Assembly: GCA_018065375.1 (NCBI GenBank)
Contig: JAGHTJ010000183.1
Location: 1-9,255, forward strand
Direction of reading: 5' to 3'
DNA from: Candidatus Equinaster intestinalis
GTDB lineage: Bacteria > Bacillota_A > Clostridia > Oscillospirales > Acutalibacteraceae
DNA: 9,255 nt
Below, piece after piece: positions 1 through 9,255 of the stretch (position 1 is its first letter; every line of letters starts with the position of its first letter). The position numbers were made by a program, and so were the translations under genes. The notes beneath the pieces were generated by a model. That model worked only from the letters and a program-made list of their open reading frames with translations, was not told where the DNA came from and did not search any database.

Positions 1-540
1 GATGTATTCACCATCACCGGCCGTGGTACAGTTGCTACCGGTAGAGTAGAGCGTGGTCAGCTCAGAACTTCTGAAGAAGTTGAAATCATCGGTCTTACCG
101 AAGAGAGAAAGAAAACTGTTGTTACCGGTATTGAAATGTTCCGTAAGATTCTCGACTATGCTGAGGCAGGCGATAACATCGGTGCACTTCTCCGTGGTAT
201 TCAGCGTACTGAGATTGAGCGTGGTCAGGTTCTCTGCAAACCCGGCACCATCAATCCTCATACCAAATTCCATGGCCAGGTTTACGTTCTTAATAAAGAA
301 GAGGGCGGACGTCATACTCCTTTCTTCAACAACTATCGTCCCCAGTTCTATTTCAGAACTACTGACGTTACCGGCGTAATCAACCTTCCCGCAGGTACTG
401 AAATGTGCATGCCCGGTGATAACGTAGAGATGGATGTTGAGCTTATCACTCCTATCGCTATTGAAGAAGGTCTCTGTTTCGCTATCCGTGAAGGCGGCCG
501 TACCGTTGGTTCTGGTGTTGTTACCAAGATTAACGGCTAA
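1..540 (+). CDS. tuf: Translation elongation factor EF-Tu, C-terminal part (5' end outside window)
   Basis: This is the last 179 residues of EF-Tu, the GTPase that delivers aminoacyl-tRNA to the ribosomal A site in the cytoplasm. Frame 1 is open from the first base. The visible part lacks the GTP-binding domain I and begins at domain II ([16 protein letters not shown], visible residues 4-19). Domain III starts near [20 protein letters not shown] (residues 79-98) and runs through the conserved [19 protein letters not shown] stretch to the C-terminal [12 protein letters not shown]. The full protein is normally about 395-400 residues, so roughly 55% is missing upstream. Codon choice looks more biased than in the downstream genes, as expected for a highly expressed gene. 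A strong terminator follows 15 nt after the stop, so tuf ends its transcription unit. Identification is by direct recognition of the family sequence and is essentially certain. Confidence 0.98.
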   Translation, partial: DVFTITGRGTVATGRVERGQLRTSEEVEIIGLTEERKKTVVTGIEMFRKILDYAEAGDNIGALLRGIQRTEIERGQVLCKPGTINPHTKFHGQVYVLNKEEGGRHTPFFNNYRPQFYFRTTDVTGVINLPAGTEMCMPGDNVEMDVELITPIAIEEGLCFAIREGGRTVGSGVVTKING

Positions 541-554
541 TCATCTTTAAACTT

Positions 555-588
555 AAAAAGCAACGAGAGAAATCTCGTTGCTTTTTTT
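555..588 (+). terminator. Intrinsic terminator of tuf
   Basis: A perfect 14-bp stem (555-568 with 573-586) is closed by a GAAA tetraloop (569-572) and ends in a run of seven T (582-588). The A-rich left foot pairs with the T-run, so it may also work in the opposite direction. It sits 15 nt after the tuf stop codon. Confidence 0.93.
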
Positions 589-595
589 ATGCTGT

Positions 596-663
596 AATAA
601 AATTGTTTCCCGTAGGTGATGGTGTCACGACATCCCGAATTTGTGCAATAGAATAAAATTGTT
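596..663. repeat. 12-bp direct repeat pair in the tuf-serC spacer
   Basis: The 12-mer AATAAAATTGTT occurs at 596-607 and again at 652-663, 56 bp apart. The 44 bp between the copies contain a small imperfect dyad (TGTC-AC-GACA around 623-632) and no reading frame of note. The copies could be a target-site duplication or remnants of a repeated unit; because the 12-mer is AT-rich, chance is possible. Confidence 0.35.
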
Positions 664-668
664 ACATC

Positions 669-690
669 GGGCGGATGTAGGCATCCGCCC
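669..690. repeat. GC-rich palindromic repeat (REP-like hairpin)
   Basis: A perfect 9-bp GC-rich stem, GGGCGGATG (669-677) with CATCCGCCC (682-690), has a 4-nt loop and is followed by CTACAA. It stands out in base composition from the AT-rich flanks. From memory, very similar GGGCGGATG/CATCCGCCC palindromes recur in intergenic regions of Oscillospiraceae-type genomes; that recollection could not be checked here. Confidence 0.6.
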
Positions 691-702
691 CTACAACGTC
701 AT

Positions 703-825
703 AATGAAATTATACAGAAATCGTAGGGAACGAGCTTGACGAGACCTTCCCTTTTGTCCGCTTTGCGGACATTTCCCCACGCCGTGGGGAATTACCCACA
801 TCGTCCCGATTAGTATAATTTCAAT
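703..825. repeat. MITE-like palindromic element, about 120 bp
   Basis: The ends form an imperfect terminal inverted repeat. GAAATTATAC (706-715) is the exact reverse complement of 813-822, and the match continues inward with gaps through ATCG on both sides. Inside are two further perfect hairpins: GTCCGC-TTT-GCGGAC (756-770) and TTCCCCAC-GCC-GTGGGGAA (773-791). No convincing protein is encoded; a 60-residue minus-strand frame crossing it has no start signal or family resemblance. Such a structure fits a small non-autonomous mobile element or a structured intergenic repeat. The exact boundaries are uncertain. Confidence 0.5.
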
Positions 826-890
826 TATTTTACAAAAATTTCGAAAAACAACCGATTTTTCACAATTTCCCATTATTTATTTAAAACCTA

Positions 891-919
891 TTGACTGAAT
901 AATCACAAAGTCATATAAT
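891..919 (+). promoter_or_regulatory. Sigma-A promoter of serC
   Basis: The -35 TTGACT (891-896) and -10 TATAAT (914-919) are separated by 17 bp, which is near consensus. Transcription should start near 926, giving a leader of about 26 nt before the serC ATG. That leader contains the GGGAGGT ribosome binding site (938-944). No operator or riboswitch-sized leader is visible. Confidence 0.88.
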
Positions 920-951
920 GGTATCAAATAGTTTTTTGGGAGGTAATCTTT

Positions 952-2034
952 ATGGCAAGAATTTATAATTTTAGTGCCGGTCCTTCAATGCTTCCGCTCG
1001 AAGTACTTGAAACTGCCGCAAATGAAATGGTTGAATACGGTTCTACCGGTCAGTCGGTTATGGAGATGTCTCACCGTTCAAAGGAATATGATGCAATTAT
1101 AAAGCAGGCTGAAGCCGACCTTCGAGATATTATGAATATTCCCGAAACCTACGAGGTTCTTTTTCTGCAGGGCGGCGCATCATCACAGTTCACAATGGTA
1201 CCGATGAACCTTATGAATAAGAATAAAAAGGCCGATTATGTAATCACCGGTCAATGGGCTGAAAAATCTTATAAAGAGGCCGCACGTTACGGCAATGCAA
1301 GAGCTATTGCTTCTTCTAAAGATAAAACATTTTCATACATTCCGAAGATTTCCAAAGAGGATATTGACCCCGAAGCCGATTATCTTCATATTTGTATGAA
1401 TAACACCATTTACGGTACAAAGTGGCATCAGCTTCCCGATACCGGCGATGTTCCGCTTGTAGCGGATATTTCTTCCTGCATTTTGTCGGAACCCATTGAT
1501 GTTACCAAGTTCGGTCTTCTTTATGCCGGCGCACAGAAAAACGTAGCTCCGGCAGGTCTTACCATCGTTATTGTTCGTAAGGATTTGCTCGGCAATGCTA
1601 TGGATATTACACCTACAATGTTTAACTATGTAACCCATGCGGAAAACGGTTCAATGTTCAACACTCCGCCTTGCTACACAATTTATGTTGCGGGTCTTGT
1701 ATTCAAATGGATTAAGAAAATCGGCGGACTTACCGAAATGGCTAAAATCAATAACAAAAAGGCCGAAATTCTCTATAATTTCCTTGATAACAGCAAGCTT
1801 TTCAAGGGTACTGTTGTAAAAGAGGACCGTTCTATTATGAATGTACCTTTTGTTACCGGAAATGAAGAATTAGATGCAAAATTCATAAAAGAAGCAAAGG
1901 AAGCCGGATTTGTTAATCTTAAAGGTCATAGAATTGTCGGCGGTATGAGAGCCTCAATCTATAATGCAATGCCGGTTGAGGGTGTTCAGAAGCTGGTCGA
2001 ATTTATGAGCAAATTCGAGAAAGAAAACGCTTAA
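952..2034 (+). CDS. serC: Phosphoserine aminotransferase
   Basis: This cytoplasmic PLP enzyme (class V aminotransferase fold) converts 3-phosphohydroxypyruvate and glutamate to O-phosphoserine and 2-oxoglutarate, the second step of serine synthesis, with a parallel role in pyridoxal phosphate synthesis in some bacteria. The 360 residues match the usual family length. Visible signatures are the N-terminal YNFSAGPSMLP (5-15), the phosphate-binding FLQGGASSQF (71-80), Asp172 in ADISSCILS for the PLP pyridine nitrogen, and the Schiff-base lysine Lys196 in YAGAQKNVAPAG (191-202). The family usually has GPAG after AGAQKN and a hydrophobic residue; here it is APAG, a small departure next to the catalytic lysine. 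The ATG has GGGAGGT 7 nt upstream. The gene has its own promoter and terminator, and no serA is adjacent in this window. Confidence 0.97.
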   Translation: MARIYNFSAGPSMLPLEVLETAANEMVEYGSTGQSVMEMSHRSKEYDAIIKQAEADLRDIMNIPETYEVLFLQGGASSQFTMVPMNLMNKNKKADYVITGQWAEKSYKEAARYGNARAIASSKDKTFSYIPKISKEDIDPEADYLHICMNNTIYGTKWHQLPDTGDVPLVADISSCILSEPIDVTKFGLLYAGAQKNVAPAGLTIVIVRKDLLGNAMDITPTMFNYVTHAENGSMFNTPPCYTIYVAGLVFKWIKKIGGLTEMAKINNKKAEILYNFLDNSKLFKGTVVKEDRSIMNVPFVTGNEELDAKFIKEAKEAGFVNLKGHRIVGGMRASIYNAMPVEGVQKLVEFMSKFEKENA

Positions 2035-2073
2035 ATTTCAGAGAATAATATCTAATTGTTGGTTGCAATTACT

Positions 2074-6278
<4,205 letters not shown>

Positions 6279-6289
6279 GGAAGAGAAAA

Positions 6290-7228
6290 ATGGATATTCC
6301 GGTTTATCTTTTTACCGGTTTTTTGGAATCGGGTAAAACAAAATTCATTCAGGAAACCCTGACCGATAAACGCTTCAATAACGGAGAGCGCACCCTCATT
6401 CTGCTCTGCGAGGAGGGAATTGAGGAGTATGACCCGTCAGAGTTTTCGGGAGAAAAAGTTTATATCGAAAGCATTGAAAAAGAGAATCTTAATGAAAAAA
6501 ATCTCGAACAGCTGCGTAAAAACTGCAAGGCACAAAGGGTAATCGTTGAGTATAACGGAATGTGGCAGCTGCAGGAGCTTTTTGATGCTCTGCCGGATAA
6601 ATGGATTATAGCCCAGGAGTTTATGTTCGCAGATGCGGCTACCTTTATCGGGTTTAATGCAAATATGCGCTCCCTGGTTGTTGATAAGCTTACAACCGCC
6701 GAGTTGGTTGTTTTCAATCGTTATAACGACCAAATTGATAAGATGGAGCTTCATAAAATCGTAAGAGGTGTAAACCGAACTGCCAATATCGCCTACGAAA
6801 AGGTAAGCGGCGAGGTGGAATACGATGATATTGCCGACCCATTGCCCTTTGATACCGATGCCCCGATTATCGAAATTGAGGATAAGGATTATGCCCTTTG
6901 GTATCGGGATATGACAGACGAACTCGATAAGTATAACGGTAAAACCGTTAAGTTTAAGGGTCAGGCGGCAAAGCACCGTTCTCTCCCCAAAAACTGCTTT
7001 GTAATCGGCAGACCGCTTATGACCTGCTGTGTAGAGGATATACAGTTTGCGGGTCTTGTCTGTGTATACGATAGGGCGGATATAATCGAAAACAAACAAT
7101 GGCTTAAGATTACGGCAAAGCTTGTAGTGGAAAATCATAAGGCCTACGGTCAGGCGGGACCGGTGCTTCACGTTACCGATGTAGCACTTACCACACCGCC
7201 CGAAAACGAGGTTGCAACCTTTTATTAA
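6290..7228 (+). CDS. CobW-like P-loop protein fused to a C-terminal DUF1980/YcgQ-like domain
   Basis: The 312-residue protein has two parts. The N-terminal half resembles a G3E GTPase: VYLFTGFLESGKTKFI (5-20) carries Walker A GFLESGKT, VIVEYNGMW (84-92) matches the IEPSG position, and VVFNRYND (140-147) matches the NKxD position. The CxCC metal motif of the family is absent. The C-terminal part (about 215-312) matches my memory of DUF1980/TIGR03943 (YcgQ, COG3689): KTVKFKGQ, FVIGRPLMTCCVEDIQFAGL (237-256), WLKITAKL and PVLHVTDV. That domain usually occurs in membrane proteins paired with COG0701 permeases and COG0523 GTPases; here no membrane segment is seen. The ATG is preceded by AAGGA (6277-6281), which overlaps the upstream stop. 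Function is unknown; a metal-handling partner of the preceding GTPase is inferred. The domain fusion call is moderately sure. Confidence 0.8.
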   Translation: MDIPVYLFTGFLESGKTKFIQETLTDKRFNNGERTLILLCEEGIEEYDPSEFSGEKVYIESIEKENLNEKNLEQLRKNCKAQRVIVEYNGMWQLQELFDALPDKWIIAQEFMFADAATFIGFNANMRSLVVDKLTTAELVVFNRYNDQIDKMELHKIVRGVNRTANIAYEKVSGEVEYDDIADPLPFDTDAPIIEIEDKDYALWYRDMTDELDKYNGKTVKFKGQAAKHRSLPKNCFVIGRPLMTCCVEDIQFAGLVCVYDRADIIENKQWLKITAKLVVENHKAYGQAGPVLHVTDVALTTPPENEVATFY

Positions 7229-7232
7229 GGAG
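7227..7232 (+). promoter_or_regulatory. Ribosome binding site that fixes the start at 7239
   Basis: AAGGAG (7227-7232) overlaps the upstream TAA stop and lies 6 nt before ATG 7239. An in-frame ATG at 7212 would overlap the previous gene by 17 nt and has no such site, so 7239 is chosen. Confidence 0.85.
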
Positions 7233-7238
7233 AACACA

Positions 7239-8201
7239 ATGGTAGAATTTAAAAACGTTTATGTAGCCGCCTGCGATGAAAACGGCGGAATTTATCACTA
7301 TGTTGCCGATGAAAACGGCAGACTTACCTTAAAGGATAAAACCGATGCCGAGAGCGTAATGTTCCTTAAAATCGACCAAAATAAAATGTATGCCATTCTT
7401 CGCTACGGTGAGGACGGCAAAAACAGTTGTGTTGTTTCATACGATATAATGGAAGACGGCAGTCTTGCTAATGTTTCGGCTCCCGTTTCAACCCTCGGAG
7501 AGGTTGCCTGCCACCTTACCGTAAAAAACGGTAAAATTTTCGCGGCAAACTACATTTCGGGCAGTGTGTTTATGTCTCCCGATAAATGCGATGTTCATAA
7601 GGGTCAGGGCGTAAACCTGCCCAGACAATCGAGCCCGCATTGCCATTTTACCGAGTTCACTCCTGACGGTAGGTATGTTCTTGCCTGCGATTTGGGACTC
7701 GATACAATTTTTACATACGATATGGATTTGAATGTTGTAAGCACGGCAAAGGTACCGGAGGGTGTAGGTTGCCGCCATATTGCATTCTCACCGGACGGTA
7801 AAATAGCTTATTGCATTAACGAAATGGGCGGTAGCGTTTCGGTTTTCAGATATAGTGAAGGTAAACTCGATTATCTTGAAACCTATGCCGCGCTTCCCGA
7901 AGATTTTACCGATAAAAATACTGCGGCGGCGATTAGGGTAAATAAGGGATATTTGTATCTTTCGCATCGCGGACACGATAGCTTTTGCGTATTTAAAATA
8001 GAGGGCGAAAAGCTTTGTGAGCGCAAATTTTATTCCTGCAAGGGAAGCGGACCGCGTGATATTGCCATAAACGGAGATTACCTCTATTCGGCAAATGAGC
8101 AGACCAATAACGTAACCGTCTTTAAGATAAATGACGGCAAACCCGAATACATCTGCTCGGCAGAAGATATGCCCGACCCGCTTTGTATAATATTTAACTG
8201 A
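7239..8201 (+). CDS. Lactonase family beta-propeller protein (YbhE/6-phosphogluconolactonase-like)
   Basis: The 320-residue protein has the repeated strand pattern of the lactonase seven-bladed propeller family (PF10282), to which E. coli Pgl (YbhE) belongs. Conserved blade signatures are visible: PHCHFTEFTPDGRYVLACDL (133-152), GCRHIAFSPDGKIAYCINE (177-195), AAIRVNKGYLYLSHRGHDS (230-248) and GSGPRDIAINGDYLYSANEQ (269-288). No signal peptide is present, so it is cytoplasmic. Family members hydrolyse 6-phosphogluconolactone or other sugar lactones, but many are uncharacterised, and the substrate cannot be read from sequence. The gene starts 10 nt after the CobW-DUF1980 fusion and is probably cotranscribed with lacZ. 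A link to oxidised galactose or glucose lactones is possible but speculative. Family assignment is good; calling it pgl would be over-specific. Confidence 0.88.
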   Translation: MVEFKNVYVAACDENGGIYHYVADENGRLTLKDKTDAESVMFLKIDQNKMYAILRYGEDGKNSCVVSYDIMEDGSLANVSAPVSTLGEVACHLTVKNGKIFAANYISGSVFMSPDKCDVHKGQGVNLPRQSSPHCHFTEFTPDGRYVLACDLGLDTIFTYDMDLNVVSTAKVPEGVGCRHIAFSPDGKIAYCINEMGGSVSVFRYSEGKLDYLETYAALPEDFTDKNTAAAIRVNKGYLYLSHRGHDSFCVFKIEGEKLCERKFYSCKGSGPRDIAINGDYLYSANEQTNNVTVFKINDGKPEYICSAEDMPDPLCIIFN

Positions 8202-8206
8202 ATTGG

Positions 8207-8235
8207 TTTTTATCTGCTTTGCAGAGAAATATAAT
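8207..8235 (+). promoter_or_regulatory. Possible weak promoter before the acetyltransferase gene
   Basis: A consensus TATAAT (8230-8235) lies 17 bp after a poor -35 (TTTTTA, 8207-8212), just after the lactonase gene stop. A small hairpin, TCTGC-TTT-GCAGA (8213-8225), occupies the spacer. Transcription would begin near 8242 and give a leader of roughly 124 nt containing the minigene-like frame and the hairpin described next. Confidence 0.35.
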
Positions 8236-8256
8236 AATTTTTTAGGAGATTGCTTT

Positions 8257-8292
8257 TTGAAAAAGTACAATTTATCGGAGATTGCGGCATAA
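8257..8292 (+). other. Candidate 11-codon TTG minigene in the GNAT leader
   Basis: A TTG-started frame of 11 codons (fMet then KKYNLSEIAA) ends in TAA one base before an 11-bp hairpin. AGGAG (8244-8248) lies 8 nt before the TTG, so translation is conceivable. A short leader frame just before a hairpin could be an attenuation device or the remnant of a decayed gene. The peptide has no run of a single regulatory codon. Chance remains the simplest alternative. Confidence 0.2.
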
Positions 8293-8293
8293 C

Positions 8294-8325
8294 CGGGAGG
8301 TTTGCTGTGTCTTACAAACCTCCCG
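8294..8325 (+). terminator. GC-rich hairpin between lactonase and acetyltransferase genes
   Basis: A perfect 11-bp stem, CGGGAGGTTTG (8294-8304) with CAAACCTCCCG (8315-8325), has a 10-nt loop. Only a short T tract follows (CGTTTG), so termination may be inefficient. It could end the lacZ operon partly, act as an attenuator for the acetyltransferase gene, or protect the upstream mRNA 3' end. The left arm contains GGGAGG, so pairing hides an RBS-like sequence. Confidence 0.55.
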
Positions 8326-8351
8326 CGTTTGCATTGAAGTCAACAATTTTC

Positions 8352-8357
8352 AGGAGG
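8352..8357 (+). promoter_or_regulatory. Ribosome binding site that fixes the start at 8366
   Basis: AGGAGG (8352-8357) lies 8 nt before ATG 8366. The frame is open upstream to a TTG at 8282, but that extension runs through the hairpin and encodes nothing family-like, so 8366 is the start. Confidence 0.9.
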
Positions 8358-8365
8358 AAAAAATA

Positions 8366-8992
8366 ATGAATAAAAATGACTATATCATTCGTTTGGAAAC
8401 AAAAGAGGATTATAATACGGTTGAAAACCTGGTAAGAGAGGCTTTTTGGAATGTCTACCGTCCGGGGTGCAGTGAGCATTATGTTATACACACCTTGCGG
8501 GACGATGCGGATTTTGTAAAAGAGCTTGATTTTGTTATGGAGCAAAACGGCGAAATAATCGGTCAGAATATCTTTATGAAAACCGTAATCGAGGCTGATG
8601 ACGGTAAAAATATCCCCATTCTTACAATGGGACCTATCTGTATAACACCGAGGCTGAAACGTCAGGGCTACGGTAAAAAACTGCTCGATTATTCTCTGCA
8701 AAAAGCCGCCGAGCTCGGCTTCGGCGCGGTTTTATTTGAGGGTAATATAGGCTTTTACGGAAAAAGCGGTTTTGATTATGCCGAAAAGTTCGGTATACGG
8801 TATCACGATTTGCCCGAGGGGGCAGATGCTTCCTTCTTCCTTTGCAAAGAGCTGATTAAGGACTATCTTTCCGGCGTTACCGGGGTTTATCAAACGCCTC
8901 GGGGCTATTATGTGCCGGAAGAAAAGGTAGAAGAATTCGATAAAGCTTTTCCCGAAAAGGAAAAGCTGAAACTTCCCGGTCAGCTGTTCTGA
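8366..8992 (+). CDS. GNAT-family N-acetyltransferase
   Basis: The 208-residue cytoplasmic protein would transfer an acetyl group from acetyl-CoA to an unidentified amine. The acetyl-CoA pyrophosphate-binding motif A is clear: GPICITPRLKRQGYGKKLL (89-107) holds the R/Q-x-x-G-x-G signature as RQGYGK. It is followed by the helix and strand of motif B (AAELGFGAVLFEGN) and the FYGKSGF turn (130-136) typical of GNAT enzymes of the YhbS-like (COG3153) type. The N-terminal EAFWNVYRPGCSEHYVIHTL (25-44) looks characteristic of a Firmicute subfamily of unknown substrate. It lies 164 nt after the lactonase gene, past a hairpin, so it may be a separate unit or a low-level extension of the operon. The family is certain; the substrate is unknown. 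Confidence 0.92.
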   Translation: MNKNDYIIRLETKEDYNTVENLVREAFWNVYRPGCSEHYVIHTLRDDADFVKELDFVMEQNGEIIGQNIFMKTVIEADDGKNIPILTMGPICITPRLKRQGYGKKLLDYSLQKAAELGFGAVLFEGNIGFYGKSGFDYAEKFGIRYHDLPEGADASFFLCKELIKDYLSGVTGVYQTPRGYYVPEEKVEEFDKAFPEKEKLKLPGQLF

Positions 8993-9009
8993 AAAGAGTT
9001 TTGCCGATT

Positions 9010-9033
9010 GTAAGGCCGAAACAGAGGCTTTAC
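9010..9033 (+). terminator. Weak terminator-like hairpin after the acetyltransferase gene
   Basis: An 8-bp stem with one G-U pair (9010-9017 with 9026-9033) and an 8-nt loop lies 17 nt after the stop. The following T-rich stretch is interrupted (TTTATCT). Its right arm overlaps the -35 of the next promoter, the same kind of overlap seen before lacZ. Confidence 0.35.
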
Positions 9034-9057
9034 TTTATCTGCGAAATATGCTAAAAT
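9029..9057 (+). promoter_or_regulatory. Promoter for the secreted-protein gene
   Basis: TTTACT (9029-9034), a 17-bp spacer and TAAAAT (9052-9057) with TGC directly upstream (9049-9051) form an extended -10 promoter. A second -10 candidate, TATAAT (9065-9070), lacks a good -35 at 17 bp. The leader would be about 25-40 nt and includes CGGAGG (9091-9096). Confidence 0.65.
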
Positions 9058-9102
9058 TTTTGTGTATAATAGCGTGAAAATTTAAAATAACGGAGGATAA
9101 TT

Positions 9103-9255
9103 ATGAAAAAGCTTTTTAAAAACTGCAAAAAACAGATAGTAGCGGTAATTGTTTGCTTGTCTCTTATGCTTTCAATGTTCGGTGCATCTGTTTCAGCCGC
9201 CGGTTCTTCCGCGGGAGGAGCCGAAGAGTTTTTTGTATCAAAGCTGCTCAAAAGC
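9103..9255 (+). CDS. Secreted protein, N-terminal 51 residues (continues past window)
   Basis: The ATG has CGGAGG 6 nt upstream and the frame is open to the last base, so the gene is cut by the window end. The N-terminus is a classic Sec signal peptide: a basic n-region (MKKLFKNCKKQ, 1-11), a hydrophobic core (IVAVIVCLSLMLSMFG, 12-27) and a signal peptidase I site at SVSA-A around residue 32-33. There is no lipobox with cysteine at the cleavage point, so it is not an obvious lipoprotein. The first mature residues (GSSAGGAEEFFVSKLLKS) do not identify a family. It is likely an exported cell-surface or extracellular protein; its function is unknown. Confidence 0.82.
   Translation, partial: MKKLFKNCKKQIVAVIVCLSLMLSMFGASVSAAGSSAGGAEEFFVSKLLKS

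Noticed and set aside
53..379. Plus-strand 108-residue frame inside tuf
   Set aside because: It is an out-of-frame shadow of the EF-Tu reading frame, which matches the family throughout 1-540.
691..873. Minus-strand 60-residue frame in the tuf-serC spacer
   Set aside because: It runs through the hairpins of the MITE-like element, has no convincing ribosome binding site and resembles no family.
6437..7237. Minus-strand 266-residue frame opposite the CobW-DUF1980 gene
   Set aside because: It is an antisense shadow with no start signal; the plus strand holds recognisable domains.
7212..7238. Upstream ATG start for the lactonase-family gene
   Set aside because: It lies inside the previous gene without a ribosome binding site; ATG 7239 follows AAGGAG.
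8282..8365. N-terminal extension of the acetyltransferase to a TTG
   Set aside because: The extension reads through a perfect hairpin and is not GNAT-like; ATG 8366 has AGGAGG 8 nt upstream.

Overview
The window looks like chromosomal DNA from a low-to-middle GC Firmicute, most likely a gut-type Clostridia (Oscillospiraceae/Ruminococcaceae-like). The grounds are strong AGGAGG-type ribosome binding sites, sigma-A style promoters (TTGACT-17-TATAAT), Firmicute-type EF-Tu and SerC sequences, and a GC-rich palindromic intergenic repeat of a kind I recall from that group. This assignment is inference from sequence style. All convincing genes are on the + strand.

Layout. Positions 1-540 hold the 3' end of tuf (EF-Tu), followed by a clean intrinsic terminator. 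Positions 589-890 contain no gene; they hold a short direct repeat, a GC-rich hairpin and a roughly 120-bp MITE-like element with imperfect terminal inverted repeats. A near-consensus promoter then drives serC (phosphoserine aminotransferase, 952-2034), a single-gene unit. The serC terminator hairpin (2074-2115) physically contains the extended -10 of a strong promoter (2063-2091) for the next unit.

That unit is a tight gene run: lacZ (GH2 beta-galactosidase, 2129-5149); a G3E/COG0523 (CobW-type) GTPase with a very His-rich insert (GTG start at 5136, overlapping lacZ by 14 nt); a second, divergent CobW-type P-loop protein fused to a C-terminal DUF1980/YcgQ-like domain (6290-7228); and a seven-bladed-propeller lactonase of the YbhE/Pgl type (7239-8201). 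Gaps of -14, 11 and 10 nt argue for one transcript. The two P-loop proteins are the most interesting part. One has the canonical CxCC metal site and a 76-residue insert that is half histidine. The other has lost CxCC but carries an MTCC motif in its fused tail. Together they look like a two-component metal-handling (probably zinc) module riding in a beta-galactosidase operon.

After a 164-nt spacer with a minigene-like frame and an 11-bp hairpin comes a GNAT acetyltransferase (8366-8992). The window ends in a new unit with its own promoter and the first 51 codons of a secreted protein with a clear signal peptide (9103 to the window end).
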